Source of the DNA: Paenibacillus sp. A3
GTDB lineage: Bacteria; Bacillota; Bacilli; Paenibacillales; NBRC-103111
Assembly (NCBI RefSeq): GCF_001399685.1
Contig: NZ_JTHN01000128.1
Span: 21,221-85,220 of the forward strand
Reading direction: 5' to 3'
DNA length: 64,000 nucleotides
Shown: piece after piece, positions 24,652 through 33,873 of the stretch
How positions within the stretch are numbered: the first letter of the stretch is position 1
Layout of the letters: each line of letters opens with the position of its first letter
Notes under the pieces: model-generated
What the model saw: the letters and a program-made list of their open reading frames with translations, nothing else
Told to the model about the DNA's origin: nothing
The model's database searches: none
Program-made: the position numbers and the translations under genes

Positions 24652-25929
24652 ATGCGATTCATCGAGAAATTTTTTCGGCCCAAAAATCCGGGCAATACCT
24701 TTACTAAAAAGCTGGGCGTCGTGTTCCTGATGGTTACCGTGATGCTTGGGGGCTGCTCGCAGGGCTCTTCGCCTTCGGACGCAGTAGTACAAGCGGCTGA
24801 GCCGGCGGCCTTGAAAACCGTCAAAACCATGAAAGTGGCCAAACAACGCTGGGAAGGAACCAAGGAAATGGTCGCGGAGGTCATTCCTTCGCAGCAGTTG
24901 GATGTCGTGCTGAAGACGGACGGTGACGTTTTGAACGTTGTGAAGAAGCGAGGGGCGCAGGTCAATAAAGATGATGTGATTGTGGAGCTGGACAAGAAAG
25001 ATATTTTAAGGCAAAAACAAAAATTGCTTTATGAACAAAGCAGCTTGCAGGAACAGCTGTCCAAAGCCAAAAAAGATTTCGAAGACGGCAGGACGGAGCT
25101 TGTCTACAATATCGAGACGGCGAAGCAAGAATTAACCGACACGGAGAAAGAATACAACACGATCCGCAACAATTACGATCGAGGACTTGCCGACAAGAAA
25201 CAGATGGAGCAGATGGAAACCGTGTTGAACAAATTGCGGCGAGGCTTGGAGATCATGCAGAAAAAACTCGAAACGCTGGAAAACACCAATTCCTTCGCTG
25301 CGCTTCAGCTGCAGATCCAGGCCAATGAAATTAACTTGCAAGACGTCGAGCGCAGCATGACCTACTATGACGTGAAAGCTCCGGCTAACGGCGTCCTTGT
25401 CGAGATGCCCATTCTGGAAGGCATGGTCTTGGCCCGCGGAACGAAAATCGGCATGGTTCAGCAGCAAAGCCCGATCAAGATTCGCGCCGAATTGACCGAC
25501 ACGAGCCTGACCCACGTGCAGGGAAAAACAGAGCTGCCCTTCTACATCTCGGATACGCCAGATAAATTTACGGGAAAAATCAGCTACTTGGCCAATGTGG
25601 CGAATACCCAGACGAAAACCTACACGCTGGAGCTGGAAGTTCCGAATGAGGACGGACGTTTGAAATCCGGCATGCGCGTGCAGCTGGTTCTTGCCGAAGA
25701 CGGGCAGCAGGAAACGATTGCCGTTCCTGTCAGCAGCATCGTTCGTGAAGAAGGGGAAGCGTATGTTTTTGTCGCGAACGGAGATCAGGTGGAGAAACGT
25801 AAAGTAAAGGCAGGCCGCACCAAAAAGGATCAGCAGGAAATATTGAACGGACTGCATGTGGACGAAGCGCTGGTCATTACCGGACAGCATCAGTTAAAGC
25901 ACAACGAGAAAGTCAAAGTAGTCGAATAG
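24652..25929 (+). CDS. RND efflux system membrane-fusion lipoprotein
   Basis: About 425 residues. The lipobox MLGGCSQ follows a hydrophobic segment, so the adaptor is anchored outside the membrane. Then come a biotinyl-lipoyl-like half (VVKKRGAQVNKDDVIVELD), a coiled-coil hairpin (about residues 115-215, rich in Gln/Glu/Lys), the second lipoyl half (YYDVKAPANGVLVEMPILEG), and beta-barrel segments ending VITGQHQLKHNEKVKVVE. Start 24652 (MRFIEKFF) follows GGGGAAGCGAG. It feeds the RND pump encoded 43 bases downstream. Confidence 0.9.
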   Translation: MRFIEKFFRPKNPGNTFTKKLGVVFLMVTVMLGGCSQGSSPSDAVVQAAEPAALKTVKTMKVAKQRWEGTKEMVAEVIPSQQLDVVLKTDGDVLNVVKKRGAQVNKDDVIVELDKKDILRQKQKLLYEQSSLQEQLSKAKKDFEDGRTELVYNIETAKQELTDTEKEYNTIRNNYDRGLADKKQMEQMETVLNKLRRGLEIMQKKLETLENTNSFAALQLQIQANEINLQDVERSMTYYDVKAPANGVLVEMPILEGMVLARGTKIGMVQQQSPIKIRAELTDTSLTHVQGKTELPFYISDTPDKFTGKISYLANVANTQTKTYTLELEVPNEDGRLKSGMRVQLVLAEDGQQETIAVPVSSIVREEGEAYVFVANGDQVEKRKVKAGRTKKDQQEILNGLHVDEALVITGQHQLKHNEKVKVVE

Positions 25930-25972
25930 TCATACGTTACATAGCTGGGCTGTTGAAGGGGGATGACATGGC

Positions 25973-28900
25973 TTGATTGCCAAAGCGCTGAAATACAAAA
26001 AAATTACGCTGCTGTTTTTCATCATGCTTGTGTTCGTGGGCTTTTTTAGCCTTGCGACCTTGAAAAAGCGGGAAAATCCCGAAATCACGACCTCCGTCGC
26101 ACTGGTCAAAACGATCTATCCCGGGGCATCCCCGGAAAAAGTGGAGCAGCTCGTGACGAAGCCGCTAGAAGAAGCGATCAAAGAAATGCAGCATATCGAA
26201 AAGATCGAATCGACCTCCGAGGTCAATGTCTCGCTCATTACCGTAGAGCTGGTCCCTGACGTCGATTACAAGAAAGCGTGGGACACCTTACGGCAAAAGG
26301 TGCAAGCTGCAAGAAGCAAACTGCCGGCCGACGCCTACCAATCGGAAGTGGATGATGATCTGGTCAAGACGGCAGCTCAAATCGTACATCTGGTCATCGA
26401 TCGTCCGGAAGATATGGAGAAGCTGCGGCCGGTCGCGGATAACTGGAAAGAACAGCTCCGCACGATCTCCGGTGTCAGCGACGTGCAGATTGCCGGTTTG
26501 CCCGATAAGGAAATGAAAGTGATCCTCGATAAGAAGAAGCTTGAGGGCTTTGGGCTTCCTTGGGGTGTTGTGCTGCAGTCGCTGACCAATACGCACGACC
26601 GGATTCCTATTGGCGACGTCAAAAAGGACAACCAGCGCATTTACGTTCAATTGACGGGGGAGTGGAAATCGGCAAGCGATCTTGCGGATACGGTCATCTT
26701 CCGGTCGCCCGAGCAAGGACCTTCGGTGAAGTTGAAAGATGTGGCCGAAGTGAAAATGGGTACGAAGAAGGTCAATGAACAGGTGTTCTATAACGGCAAG
26801 CCTTCGGTAGATATCGTGATCAATGCCGAGAAGGGAGTCGACGTTCCGTCTCTGCAGCAGAGGATCGATGAGGAAACGGCCGGCCTCAAAGCGCAGCTTC
26901 CGTCCGACGTCGCCATGGTATCCTTGTTCACGCAAAAGGAAAGCGTCGATAAGCTGTTTTCGCAATTGAGCAAAGAACTGATCATCGGGATGGTAGTGGT
27001 CATCCTGGTTTGTTCTCTGGGGCTGAGGCTGAACACGGCCGTCGTTGTCTCTTTGGCGATTCCCATTTCCATTGCCATCGGGTTTCTGCCTGTGATGATG
27101 ACCTTGATTGACTTGAACCAAATCACCATTGCAGCGCTTGTGATCGTGCTCGGGATTCTTGTTGACGACGCCATCGTGGTCAATGACAACATCGAGCGCA
27201 GGCTTCAGTTAGGCGACCGGCCCTACGATGCGGCGCTGAAAGGCAGCCGGGAAGTGGGCATTTCCATTCTCACCGCTACCTTGGCTACGGCGGCGGCATT
27301 CTTCCCGCTGTTCTTCCTTGAAGGCAACATCGGTGATTTTGTACGGCCGATTCCGGTGGTAATCAGTCTCACTCTGGCGGCGTCGATGATCATGTCTCTG
27401 ACCATTGTCCCGATTTACCGCCAGTGGTCCACCGAACGCCAGCTGCGCCGGAACAAGTCTACGGATTACGGGAAGCCGCCCGGACTTTTGGGAGGAGCTC
27501 TTGAGCGCTTAAGCGTTTTTTATGAGAAGCAGATTCGCCGTCTGCTGAAGAAACCGGTGCTAACGGGGATGACGGCCTTGATCATCGGCACATCCAGCTA
27601 CGGGCTGCTGCCGTTTCTTGGGGTAGAATATTTTCCTAGCGCCGAGCGGTCCGAGTTTTTGGTCGATGTGGAAATGCCGGTCGACAGCTATTACGAGCAG
27701 ACGGTCGATACGATGAAAAACTTGTCGGCCTGGGCCGAACAGCAGGAAGGGGTTCGCGCCGTCTCTGCTTATACGGGGCGTACGGCACCCCGGTTCTATT
27801 ATTCGGAGAACGTATCGTACGGCACAAGACTCGGACAATTATTCGTCAGTCTGGACGAATCCAAAGCACATACGAAAGAGCTTGTTCCTAAATGGCGCAA
27901 ACAGCTCGGCCAGATGTTTCCGAATGCCGGGATCATCATAAGAGAACTGGAGCAAGGGGTTCCGGTCGGAGCTCCCATAGCCGTCCGGATCAGTGGTTCG
28001 GATTTACTGGAGCTGACTTCCCTATCCCAACAAGTTCAGGATAAGCTGAGAAGCATTCCGGGTGCTGTCAATGTGAAGGATGATGTAGGCGCGCCGATGC
28101 CAACGTCCGATCTACAGTTGGATAAAGACAAGGCGCAGTTTTACGGCGTGACCGAAAAAGATTTGTCCGCCTCGATGCGTCTGGCTACCGAAGGCGTGAA
28201 AGCGACGGATATCCAGATCGGCAATAAGCTGATCGATGTTACCTTGTATAGCGAAGATGAGAATGTCTCCCGTTATGAGGCACTTGAGGACGTTTTGGTG
28301 CCTTCGCAAACCGGGATGCTGTATCCGGTGAAGGAGTTCGTCAACTTTGAACGCAACCAGATGGTTAATGCGATTCAGCACCGCAATTTGACCAAAACAA
28401 TCACGGTCAAATCCTATGCCGACGGGCGTCTGGCTTCGGACATTCAGAATGATCTGACCAAAGCGATCAAGGATATTCACTTGCCGGACGGCTATAAGAT
28501 CGAATACGGGGGCGAAGATCAAGAGCGCAATGCGGCCTTTATCTCAATTGGCAAATTATCCATTATCGTTATGCTGCTGATCTATACTGTCATTGCCATG
28601 CAGTTCTATTCGCTGTCCACGCCGGTTTTGATTTTGTCGACGGTCTATTTGGCTCTGGGCGGCGCTTTGATCGGTCTGTTCGTAACCGGCGCGCCGATCG
28701 GATTCATGGCGCTGATGGGGCTAATCAGCTTATCCGGCATCGTCGTTCGTAACGGCATCGTGCTGATTGAATTTATCGAAGACGCCCGTAAGGAAGGGGT
28801 AGCCCTGTACGATGCCATCGCCGAGTCAGGCCGGGCAAGGCTGCGGCCGATTCTGCTCACGTCCGCAGTGGCGATCGGGGGAATGCTGCCTATGGCCATT

Positions 28901-29080
28901 ATGGGAGGCAGCATGTGGCGGTCGATGGCCGTATGTATCATATCCGGTCTCATCTTCTCCACGCTGCTGACGTTAATCGTTGTTCCGACGATGTACTTAA
29001 AGCTTGCCGAGTGGCGGGATCGTCGTCAGAAGCGGCGCGCCGAACTCGAAACGACATATGAATTGGGAGGAAGCCAATGA
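25973..29080 (+). CDS. RND efflux transporter permease (AcrB/SwrC-like)
   Basis: A 1035-residue pump, the normal size. There is one N-terminal helix, a large porter domain, a helix cluster (about residues 325-480), a second porter domain and a final cluster. The proton-relay region shows VLGILVDDAIVVNDNIERRL (paired Asp) in the fourth helix. Such pumps in Firmicutes (e.g. SwrC) export lipopeptides and antimicrobials by proton antiport. Start TTG 25973 follows GAAGGGGGA; the nearby ATG at 25968 is out of frame. It ends in an ATGA overlap with the next gene. Confidence 0.93.
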   Translation: MIAKALKYKKITLLFFIMLVFVGFFSLATLKKRENPEITTSVALVKTIYPGASPEKVEQLVTKPLEEAIKEMQHIEKIESTSEVNVSLITVELVPDVDYKKAWDTLRQKVQAARSKLPADAYQSEVDDDLVKTAAQIVHLVIDRPEDMEKLRPVADNWKEQLRTISGVSDVQIAGLPDKEMKVILDKKKLEGFGLPWGVVLQSLTNTHDRIPIGDVKKDNQRIYVQLTGEWKSASDLADTVIFRSPEQGPSVKLKDVAEVKMGTKKVNEQVFYNGKPSVDIVINAEKGVDVPSLQQRIDEETAGLKAQLPSDVAMVSLFTQKESVDKLFSQLSKELIIGMVVVILVCSLGLRLNTAVVVSLAIPISIAIGFLPVMMTLIDLNQITIAALVIVLGILVDDAIVVNDNIERRLQLGDRPYDAALKGSREVGISILTATLATAAAFFPLFFLEGNIGDFVRPIPVVISLTLAASMIMSLTIVPIYRQWSTERQLRRNKSTDYGKPPGLLGGALERLSVFYEKQIRRLLKKPVLTGMTALIIGTSSYGLLPFLGVEYFPSAERSEFLVDVEMPVDSYYEQTVDTMKNLSAWAEQQEGVRAVSAYTGRTAPRFYYSENVSYGTRLGQLFVSLDESKAHTKELVPKWRKQLGQMFPNAGIIIRELEQGVPVGAPIAVRISGSDLLELTSLSQQVQDKLRSIPGAVNVKDDVGAPMPTSDLQLDKDKAQFYGVTEKDLSASMRLATEGVKATDIQIGNKLIDVTLYSEDENVSRYEALEDVLVPSQTGMLYPVKEFVNFERNQMVNAIQHRNLTKTITVKSYADGRLASDIQNDLTKAIKDIHLPDGYKIEYGGEDQERNAAFISIGKLSIIVMLLIYTVIAMQFYSLSTPVLILSTVYLALGGALIGLFVTGAPIGFMALMGLISLSGIVVRNGIVLIEFIEDARKEGVALYDAIAESGRARLRPILLTSAVAIGGMLPMAIMGGSMWRSMAVCIISGLIFSTLLTLIVVPTMYLKLAEWRDRRQKRRAELETTYELGGSQ

Positions 29081-30825
29081 ATAGGAACTGGAAAAAACTC
29101 ATGGTGGCATTCGTCGTCTCGGCTGCACTCGTCTATCAGCCCGGTTTTGTCTCGGCTCTTGAAGCACAGCAGATACCGGCCCAAGCAGAGTCTTATGCTA
29201 TCGCCAAATCGCTGCGGGTCGAGGTAAAAAGCGTATTAAACGAGAAAACGTCAAGCGGCGTTCAATTGGGCGCGGTCATCCGGCTCCATAACGATAGCGA
29301 TACGATTGTCCGCGTTCCGGATCATGAACTGCGGTTGAAGACCGCCGGCGGCCTTGAATACATTCTGCAATCCAGCCGTTCGAATCCGCGCAGCATCGAG
29401 CCCAAATCCAAAGAAGAGCTCAGTTATATGAAAGTCGTTGAGCGCAAAACCGCCGTTCAACCGACAGAATTGCTGCTGGTCGATGTGGATCTCAACGTAT
29501 ATCCCAGGAAAGAAAAAGTGCTTGCTTCGATTCCCGTCGCTTCGATGCTCTGGAACGGAAGCTATTCCGAGATGAATCCATCGGGGGTCAAGAACTGGGG
29601 GGAATCGTTCCGGATTCCTACTCTGGATTCGCAATTGCTGTATACTCCCGTAGGCTATACCAAGAATCACACACCGCAAGGAATCGAAATGTTGATCAAG
29701 CTGCTGGTCGAGAATCCTTCGGAGCAGCGGGAAATGATCCCTGCCTTTTCGATGGATGCCAAAACCGCGCAGCAGATTTACCACGGCAACCGGGTGGAGA
29801 AGGAAGCGATTGCTCTGGAGCCCGGCAAGAAGCGATTCATTTATTATGCGATTCTGACGGATATGGATTTTAACGGGGAGATCAACAGCCTCAACGTGTT
29901 AGCCTCCGAGCAATTCGTTGCGCCGGGCGAGCAGGGGGCAGCCGGAGCTGTTCATTTTCCCGTAGGCAAATTAGCGATCCGGTTCCCGAATCAGGGAGCG
30001 GGAGAAGTCGAGTCGACTCCGCAGGAGTACCGGATGAATACGCCGATTGCTTTTGACAAGTGGAACAACTACATCGACCCGAACTTGGAGGTGTCCGTCA
30101 CGGATCTGTATGTGGGTGAGAACAGCGGGGACGGGTATAAAACGGCCATCGCCAAGTTTAAATTAACGAATAAAGGAGAGCGCCCGATTCCGATTCCGGC
30201 TTTTGGAGCGGAGCTATCCGGCAAAGAAGGCAGCAGATACTCCGGCAGCAGACAAAATTATACGCTCAAAGAGCTGATGCCGGGAACCGGTTCCGCCGTA
30301 AGTTATGTTTTCGTGTTCCCGACTTCCGAAACGGCGGAAATTTTTAGCCTGAGGCTGTTGGACGACAAATCTGCCGCCCCTTACCAAACGTCGATTGCGT
30401 CGATGGTCGTCAAGCCATCGAACAAGTCGGACTCGTCCAAGCTGTCTTTTTACCCGTATACGGTCCATCTCAAAGACTGGACGTTGTTCCCGTACGTGTC
30501 GCAGACGCCTACGAACGCGATGGCGTATACGTACAAGCTTGTCCTCAATCTGGACGTCTCGAAGGACGCGCAAATGATCGCGGACTCCAGCTTCTCCAAA
30601 ATGAAAGTCGAGCTTGAAGACGGACTGGGGAGAACGATCGGGTATCAGTACTATTCGTTCGTCGGACCAAACCGCCTGGTTTCCGGCCGGCAAAAGCTGA
30701 CGGTCGACGGACTCCCGGGAGCGGATCAAATGGAAACCAATCTGACGGTGAAAATATACGAGGTGATCGAGACCGCCTCGGGCGAGGTGAAACGGTTGGT
30801 TACGGCTTTGAAATCAATTGGTTAA
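29077..30825 (+). CDS. Exported protein of unknown function, coupled to the RND pump
   Basis: A 582-residue protein with an N-terminal signal peptide (WKKLMVAFVVSAALVYQP, cleavage near SALEA). The mature part looks all-beta, with repeated blocks such as VIRLHNDSDTIVRVPD, IKLLVENPSEQREMIP and AIAKFKLTNKGERPIP, reminiscent of Ig-like/DUF4352-type modules. Not recognised as a named family. Translational coupling (ATGA) to the permease strongly suggests a pump partner on the cell surface, perhaps replacing an outer channel. Confidence 0.65.
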   Translation: MNRNWKKLMVAFVVSAALVYQPGFVSALEAQQIPAQAESYAIAKSLRVEVKSVLNEKTSSGVQLGAVIRLHNDSDTIVRVPDHELRLKTAGGLEYILQSSRSNPRSIEPKSKEELSYMKVVERKTAVQPTELLLVDVDLNVYPRKEKVLASIPVASMLWNGSYSEMNPSGVKNWGESFRIPTLDSQLLYTPVGYTKNHTPQGIEMLIKLLVENPSEQREMIPAFSMDAKTAQQIYHGNRVEKEAIALEPGKKRFIYYAILTDMDFNGEINSLNVLASEQFVAPGEQGAAGAVHFPVGKLAIRFPNQGAGEVESTPQEYRMNTPIAFDKWNNYIDPNLEVSVTDLYVGENSGDGYKTAIAKFKLTNKGERPIPIPAFGAELSGKEGSRYSGSRQNYTLKELMPGTGSAVSYVFVFPTSETAEIFSLRLLDDKSAAPYQTSIASMVVKPSNKSDSSKLSFYPYTVHLKDWTLFPYVSQTPTNAMAYTYKLVLNLDVSKDAQMIADSSFSKMKVELEDGLGRTIGYQYYSFVGPNRLVSGRQKLTVDGLPGADQMETNLTVKIYEVIETASGEVKRLVTALKSIG

Positions 30826-30979
30826 GCTGCTTATGATTTTTGGCTAAAGTGGTTACTGTCATTTTCATTTTTCATGATTTAGGAGTTTACGGATAAACGG
30901 TATACTGTTATGGAGAGGAACCAAAGACTTCGAAATAGGGTAAACATCTGAAGAGCTTATTCCCAGTCTCTCTCAGAGA

Positions 30980-31141
30980 TTGGTAAAAGCTTGGAAAAGA
31001 CTTATAATGTAAGCATGCAGTTTGTCGTCGATCTCCAATGCTGCAAAAAAGCCCGGGAGTCGACGACAACGCCAGCTGCATGGGAACAGGGACGCATCAT
31101 TATGGATAAGTGACAATGGCGTAGCGCCGATACTTTTACGG
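30980..31141 (+). promoter_or_regulatory. CRISPR leader 3
   Basis: TTGGTA (30980) and TATAAT (31003), spacing 17, then the conserved hairpin block GTCGTCGATCTCC ... GGGAGTCGACGAC with the CTGCAAAAAAGCC loop, then a variable stretch that ends GGGTTTTG at the first repeat. The cas2-like codons have diverged here. Bases 30826-30979 show nothing further. Confidence 0.7.
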
Positions 31142-31238
31142 GTTTTGAACGTACCTATGAGGAATTGAAACTTGATTGGGAGCCAGTGAAACCAGAACCC
31201 TAAAAGCGAGTTTTGGACTATCTATTAAGAATTGAAAC
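31142..31238 (+). CRISPR. CRISPR array 3 (2 repeats, 1 spacer)
   Basis: An exact 30-base repeat at 31142-31171, a 38-base spacer, and a degenerate closing repeat at 31210-31238. This is the smallest array, yet it carries a full leader. Confidence 0.85.
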
Positions 31239-31283
31239 AAGTCCGTTACATCAAACCTGCCACGCGAGAGTTCGAAATCCACG

Positions 31284-31325
31284 AAAAAACGAGGCTGCCG
31301 AGAAAACGATATCGGCGGCCTCGTT
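31284..31325 (-). terminator. Intrinsic terminator (minus strand)
   Basis: AACGAGGCTGCCGA (31288-31301) pairs with TCGGCGGCCTCGTT (31312-31325); the A-run before it gives a U tail on the minus strand, downstream of the gene at 31354-31809. Confidence 0.8.
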
Positions 31326-31353
31326 GCTCTAACAAATCGTCGTGCACATTTCG

Positions 31354-31809
31354 TTACATCCGGTTCAGTGGCTCGATACGGTAGGCTGACTTCTCGTCGG
31401 TCGCTCCTGTATGCTCGCCGTGAATCACCCAGCCGAACGACAGCGTCGAAGCCAGGCGCTCATGCTCTTCCACGGTTAGCTCGGCGGAGACCGACTCTTG
31501 TCCGGGCTCCAAGCTGAGCTCAGCTTCCTCGCCTAAGGCGAGCAGAAGCCAACTGGAGATGCCCCGCAGCGTGCTGAACTTGATCTGGTAGCCGTTGTAG
31601 ACGGCCTCTTGGAAGGTGGCCGGATCGCTCGCGGCCGACGCGGTCAGCAGCTTGTAGTCGAACTTGAATTTGCTCTCGTCCTGAGGCAGCTCGCCTGCAT
31701 GGATGCGGCGAAGCCGCTCCTCCTTGGACCAACCGTAGGCGTTTAACGATTCCAGCATGAGGGCGTCCCATTGCGACAGCTTGGTTTTATTTTTATCGGA
31801 AGAAGACAT
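31354..31809 (-). CDS. Hypothetical cytoplasmic protein
   Basis: A 151-residue soluble protein (MSSSDKNKTKLSQWDALMLE...) with no signal peptide or recognised motif. Start 31809 is preceded by AAGGAGCGATCG; 26 further in-frame codons upstream lack a site. It lies downstream of the ABC importer genes on the same strand, separated by about 90 bases. Confidence 0.6.
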   Translation of the reverse strand: MSSSDKNKTKLSQWDALMLESLNAYGWSKEERLRRIHAGELPQDESKFKFDYKLLTASAASDPATFQEAVYNGYQIKFSTLRGISSWLLLALGEEAELSLEPGQESVSAELTVEEHERLASTLSFGWVIHGEHTGATDEKSAYRIEPLNRM

Positions 31810-31901
31810 CGATGATCGCTCCTTAGTTATAGGCGTTTGAAAGTTTGTGAAGAAAGAGACCGCCCGGTTGAGGCAGTCTCTTTTCATTATCGTTGAAATC
31901 C

Positions 31902-33731
31902 TTATTTTTTGCCAGCTTTGTAAGCGTTCAAGAACTCTTTGGCTTTGCCGGCATCGGCTTTGAGCTCAAGGCCGGTTTGGACGATCGGGCTGACCGTCGA
32001 TACGGCTTTGAATTTATTGTTTTTGTAGTAAGCAAGGAACTCGTCTTGATTGATGGAGTAGAGCACCGCTTTCCTCAGGTCGGCGCTTTTCGCCACTTCA
32101 CGGTTCTTCGTGTTAAACAGCAGGTACGAGACGGCGTTGCTCGGCATAGTTTGCAGCGAAAGCTTGCTGTCGCTTTTGACGATGTCGAACTTTGTCTCCA
32201 GCACGCCGTAGAACAGGTGAATTTCGCCGCTGCGCAGCGCGGACAGCGAGCTGTCGGCGTCCTTGATAAAGCGGATCTTGATATTGTTCACCTTCGGTTC
32301 GTGCTTCGTGCCCGCCATGTAAGCCGGGTTTTTGAGGAAAATCGCTTCGTAATCGTTCTTGTACGACAAGATGTAGGGACCGCTCGTGAACAGGGTGTTG
32401 TTATATTTTGCGCCTTCGGTTACCGTGTTTTGATCGCCGTACGGGGTGTCTTTGTTGACGTCGAATTTGGCTACATCATACGTGTTGATACTCTCGACTT
32501 GCTTCTTGGACACGATGCCCGCCGATTGGTGAGCCAGGTAGTTCAGCACTTGCGGGAACGGATTGGTCGTCGTCAGTTTCACGACTTGATATTTGCCTTC
32601 TTTGCTGTTGGCTTGTTTCTTGTCCGAGACCAGCGCGGAGATTTTGGCGCCCAGGCCTTTCTCCAGACCGCTTTTTACCGTTTCGGAGCTGCCGGATTGC
32701 TTGATCGATTCCAGAACAGCCGGGTCGGTCACGAGCTCCACGTTCTTGATGTGTTCATGCAGCGTGTACGTTCGATGGTTCGGCACCGAATTTTTGTCCT
32801 TCGCGCGCAGCAGGGAGAAGATGACATCGTCCGCGCCTACGCGCTCGCCTGTATTGACAGCCAGCTTATCCTTGATTTGAGCGAAATTGATGTCGTCCCG
32901 CAGGATGAAGTAATAGTCGGTATTGCCTTCGGCGATGGCGAAGTTATACGACAGGGAGCCTTCGGCGGTCAGCTTGTCGTCATCCGTCAGGTTGAGCAAA
33001 CGCACGTACATGTTAGTGTTGATGATGTTGATCGAACCGTCGTTTCCTTTGATCGGGTCGAGCGACGTCAAGGTCGGCAGCGTCGATTGCAGGATGATCG
33101 GGTCTTTCGTGCGTTTCCCCTCATCCTTGAAATCCAGCTCTTCCCACGGAAGGGAGCGGGATTTCGACAGCCGTACAGAATCCTTTTTCAGAACTTCCTG
33201 ATTAAAAGCTTGCGATTTGACGGAGATGTACAGAGGAGCGATATACGCCTTGTCGAACACCAGCTTCTGCTCAAGCTGTTTGTACGTATCTTTGTACTCC
33301 CCTTGCGTCTGTGTCGAAGCTTTCTCGATCAGCTCGTCGATTTCCTTGTCGGCCACAATGCTGTAGTCGCCGCCCGTTTTGAACAGCGAGCGCACGGCGT
33401 AATCCGGGTTGCCGGTTACGGTGGTCCAGCTCGACAGGGAGATGTCGTAATTGCCTGCGTCCTGCTGCGCCTTGTACGAGCCGTAGTCCGGTTGAAGGTT
33501 CAGCTTAACGTTGAAGCCATTCTTGGTCAGTTGATCGCGGATGATGTTGACGTCCGCTTCGCCAGAGCTCATAGCGAGCAGCTCGATATCGGCGCGGCTG
33601 CTGTCGCCCGCTGGCTGCTCGGACGATGGTTTGGATTGCGCCTGTTCGTCCTTGGTTGTTAAAGTGCACCCGCTCAGCATAAGCGATACGCCGAGAATCG
33701 CCGGAATGAGCAATTTCCCCTTTTTCTTCAA
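31902..33731 (-). CDS. ABC transporter peptide-binding lipoprotein with circularly permuted domain order
   Basis: A 609-residue extracellular binding protein of the SBP_bac_5 (oligopeptide/nickel) family. Lipobox LSGC puts the lipid Cys at residue 22. The family C-terminal lobe segment (IIRDQLTKNGFNVKLNLQ, then YDISLSSW, then DKEIDELIEKASTQT) is at residues 46-200. The family N-terminal segment (PIILQSTLPTLTSLDPIKGN) begins only at residue 211, and the protein ends where the C-terminal segment would normally begin (ADAGKAKEFLNAYK). This is a circular permutation. Start is TTG 33731 after AGGAGGG. The permeases lie upstream on the same strand. Confidence 0.88.
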   Translation of the reverse strand: MKKKGKLLIPAILGVSLMLSGCTLTTKDEQAQSKPSSEQPAGDSSRADIELLAMSSGEADVNIIRDQLTKNGFNVKLNLQPDYGSYKAQQDAGNYDISLSSWTTVTGNPDYAVRSLFKTGGDYSIVADKEIDELIEKASTQTQGEYKDTYKQLEQKLVFDKAYIAPLYISVKSQAFNQEVLKKDSVRLSKSRSLPWEELDFKDEGKRTKDPIILQSTLPTLTSLDPIKGNDGSINIINTNMYVRLLNLTDDDKLTAEGSLSYNFAIAEGNTDYYFILRDDINFAQIKDKLAVNTGERVGADDVIFSLLRAKDKNSVPNHRTYTLHEHIKNVELVTDPAVLESIKQSGSSETVKSGLEKGLGAKISALVSDKKQANSKEGKYQVVKLTTTNPFPQVLNYLAHQSAGIVSKKQVESINTYDVAKFDVNKDTPYGDQNTVTEGAKYNNTLFTSGPYILSYKNDYEAIFLKNPAYMAGTKHEPKVNNIKIRFIKDADSSLSALRSGEIHLFYGVLETKFDIVKSDSKLSLQTMPSNAVSYLLFNTKNREVAKSADLRKAVLYSINQDEFLAYYKNNKFKAVSTVSPIVQTGLELKADAGKAKEFLNAYKAGKK

Positions 33732-33873
33732 TGGAAGTCCCTCCTGGTGAAAAAATAGTTTTAAAATATGAACTCACATACATTTATTCATCGCCCTCAG
33801 GATTTAAGCACCTGAAAAGGAGATGGAGTATGGATGAGGATTCCGAATGTGTTGTCTGCCAGGACTGTCAGCC

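Noticed and set aside
31893..33662. 589-codon frame on the plus strand
   Set aside because: Antisense shadow of the peptide-binding protein gene, whose frame has a lipobox and family motifs.
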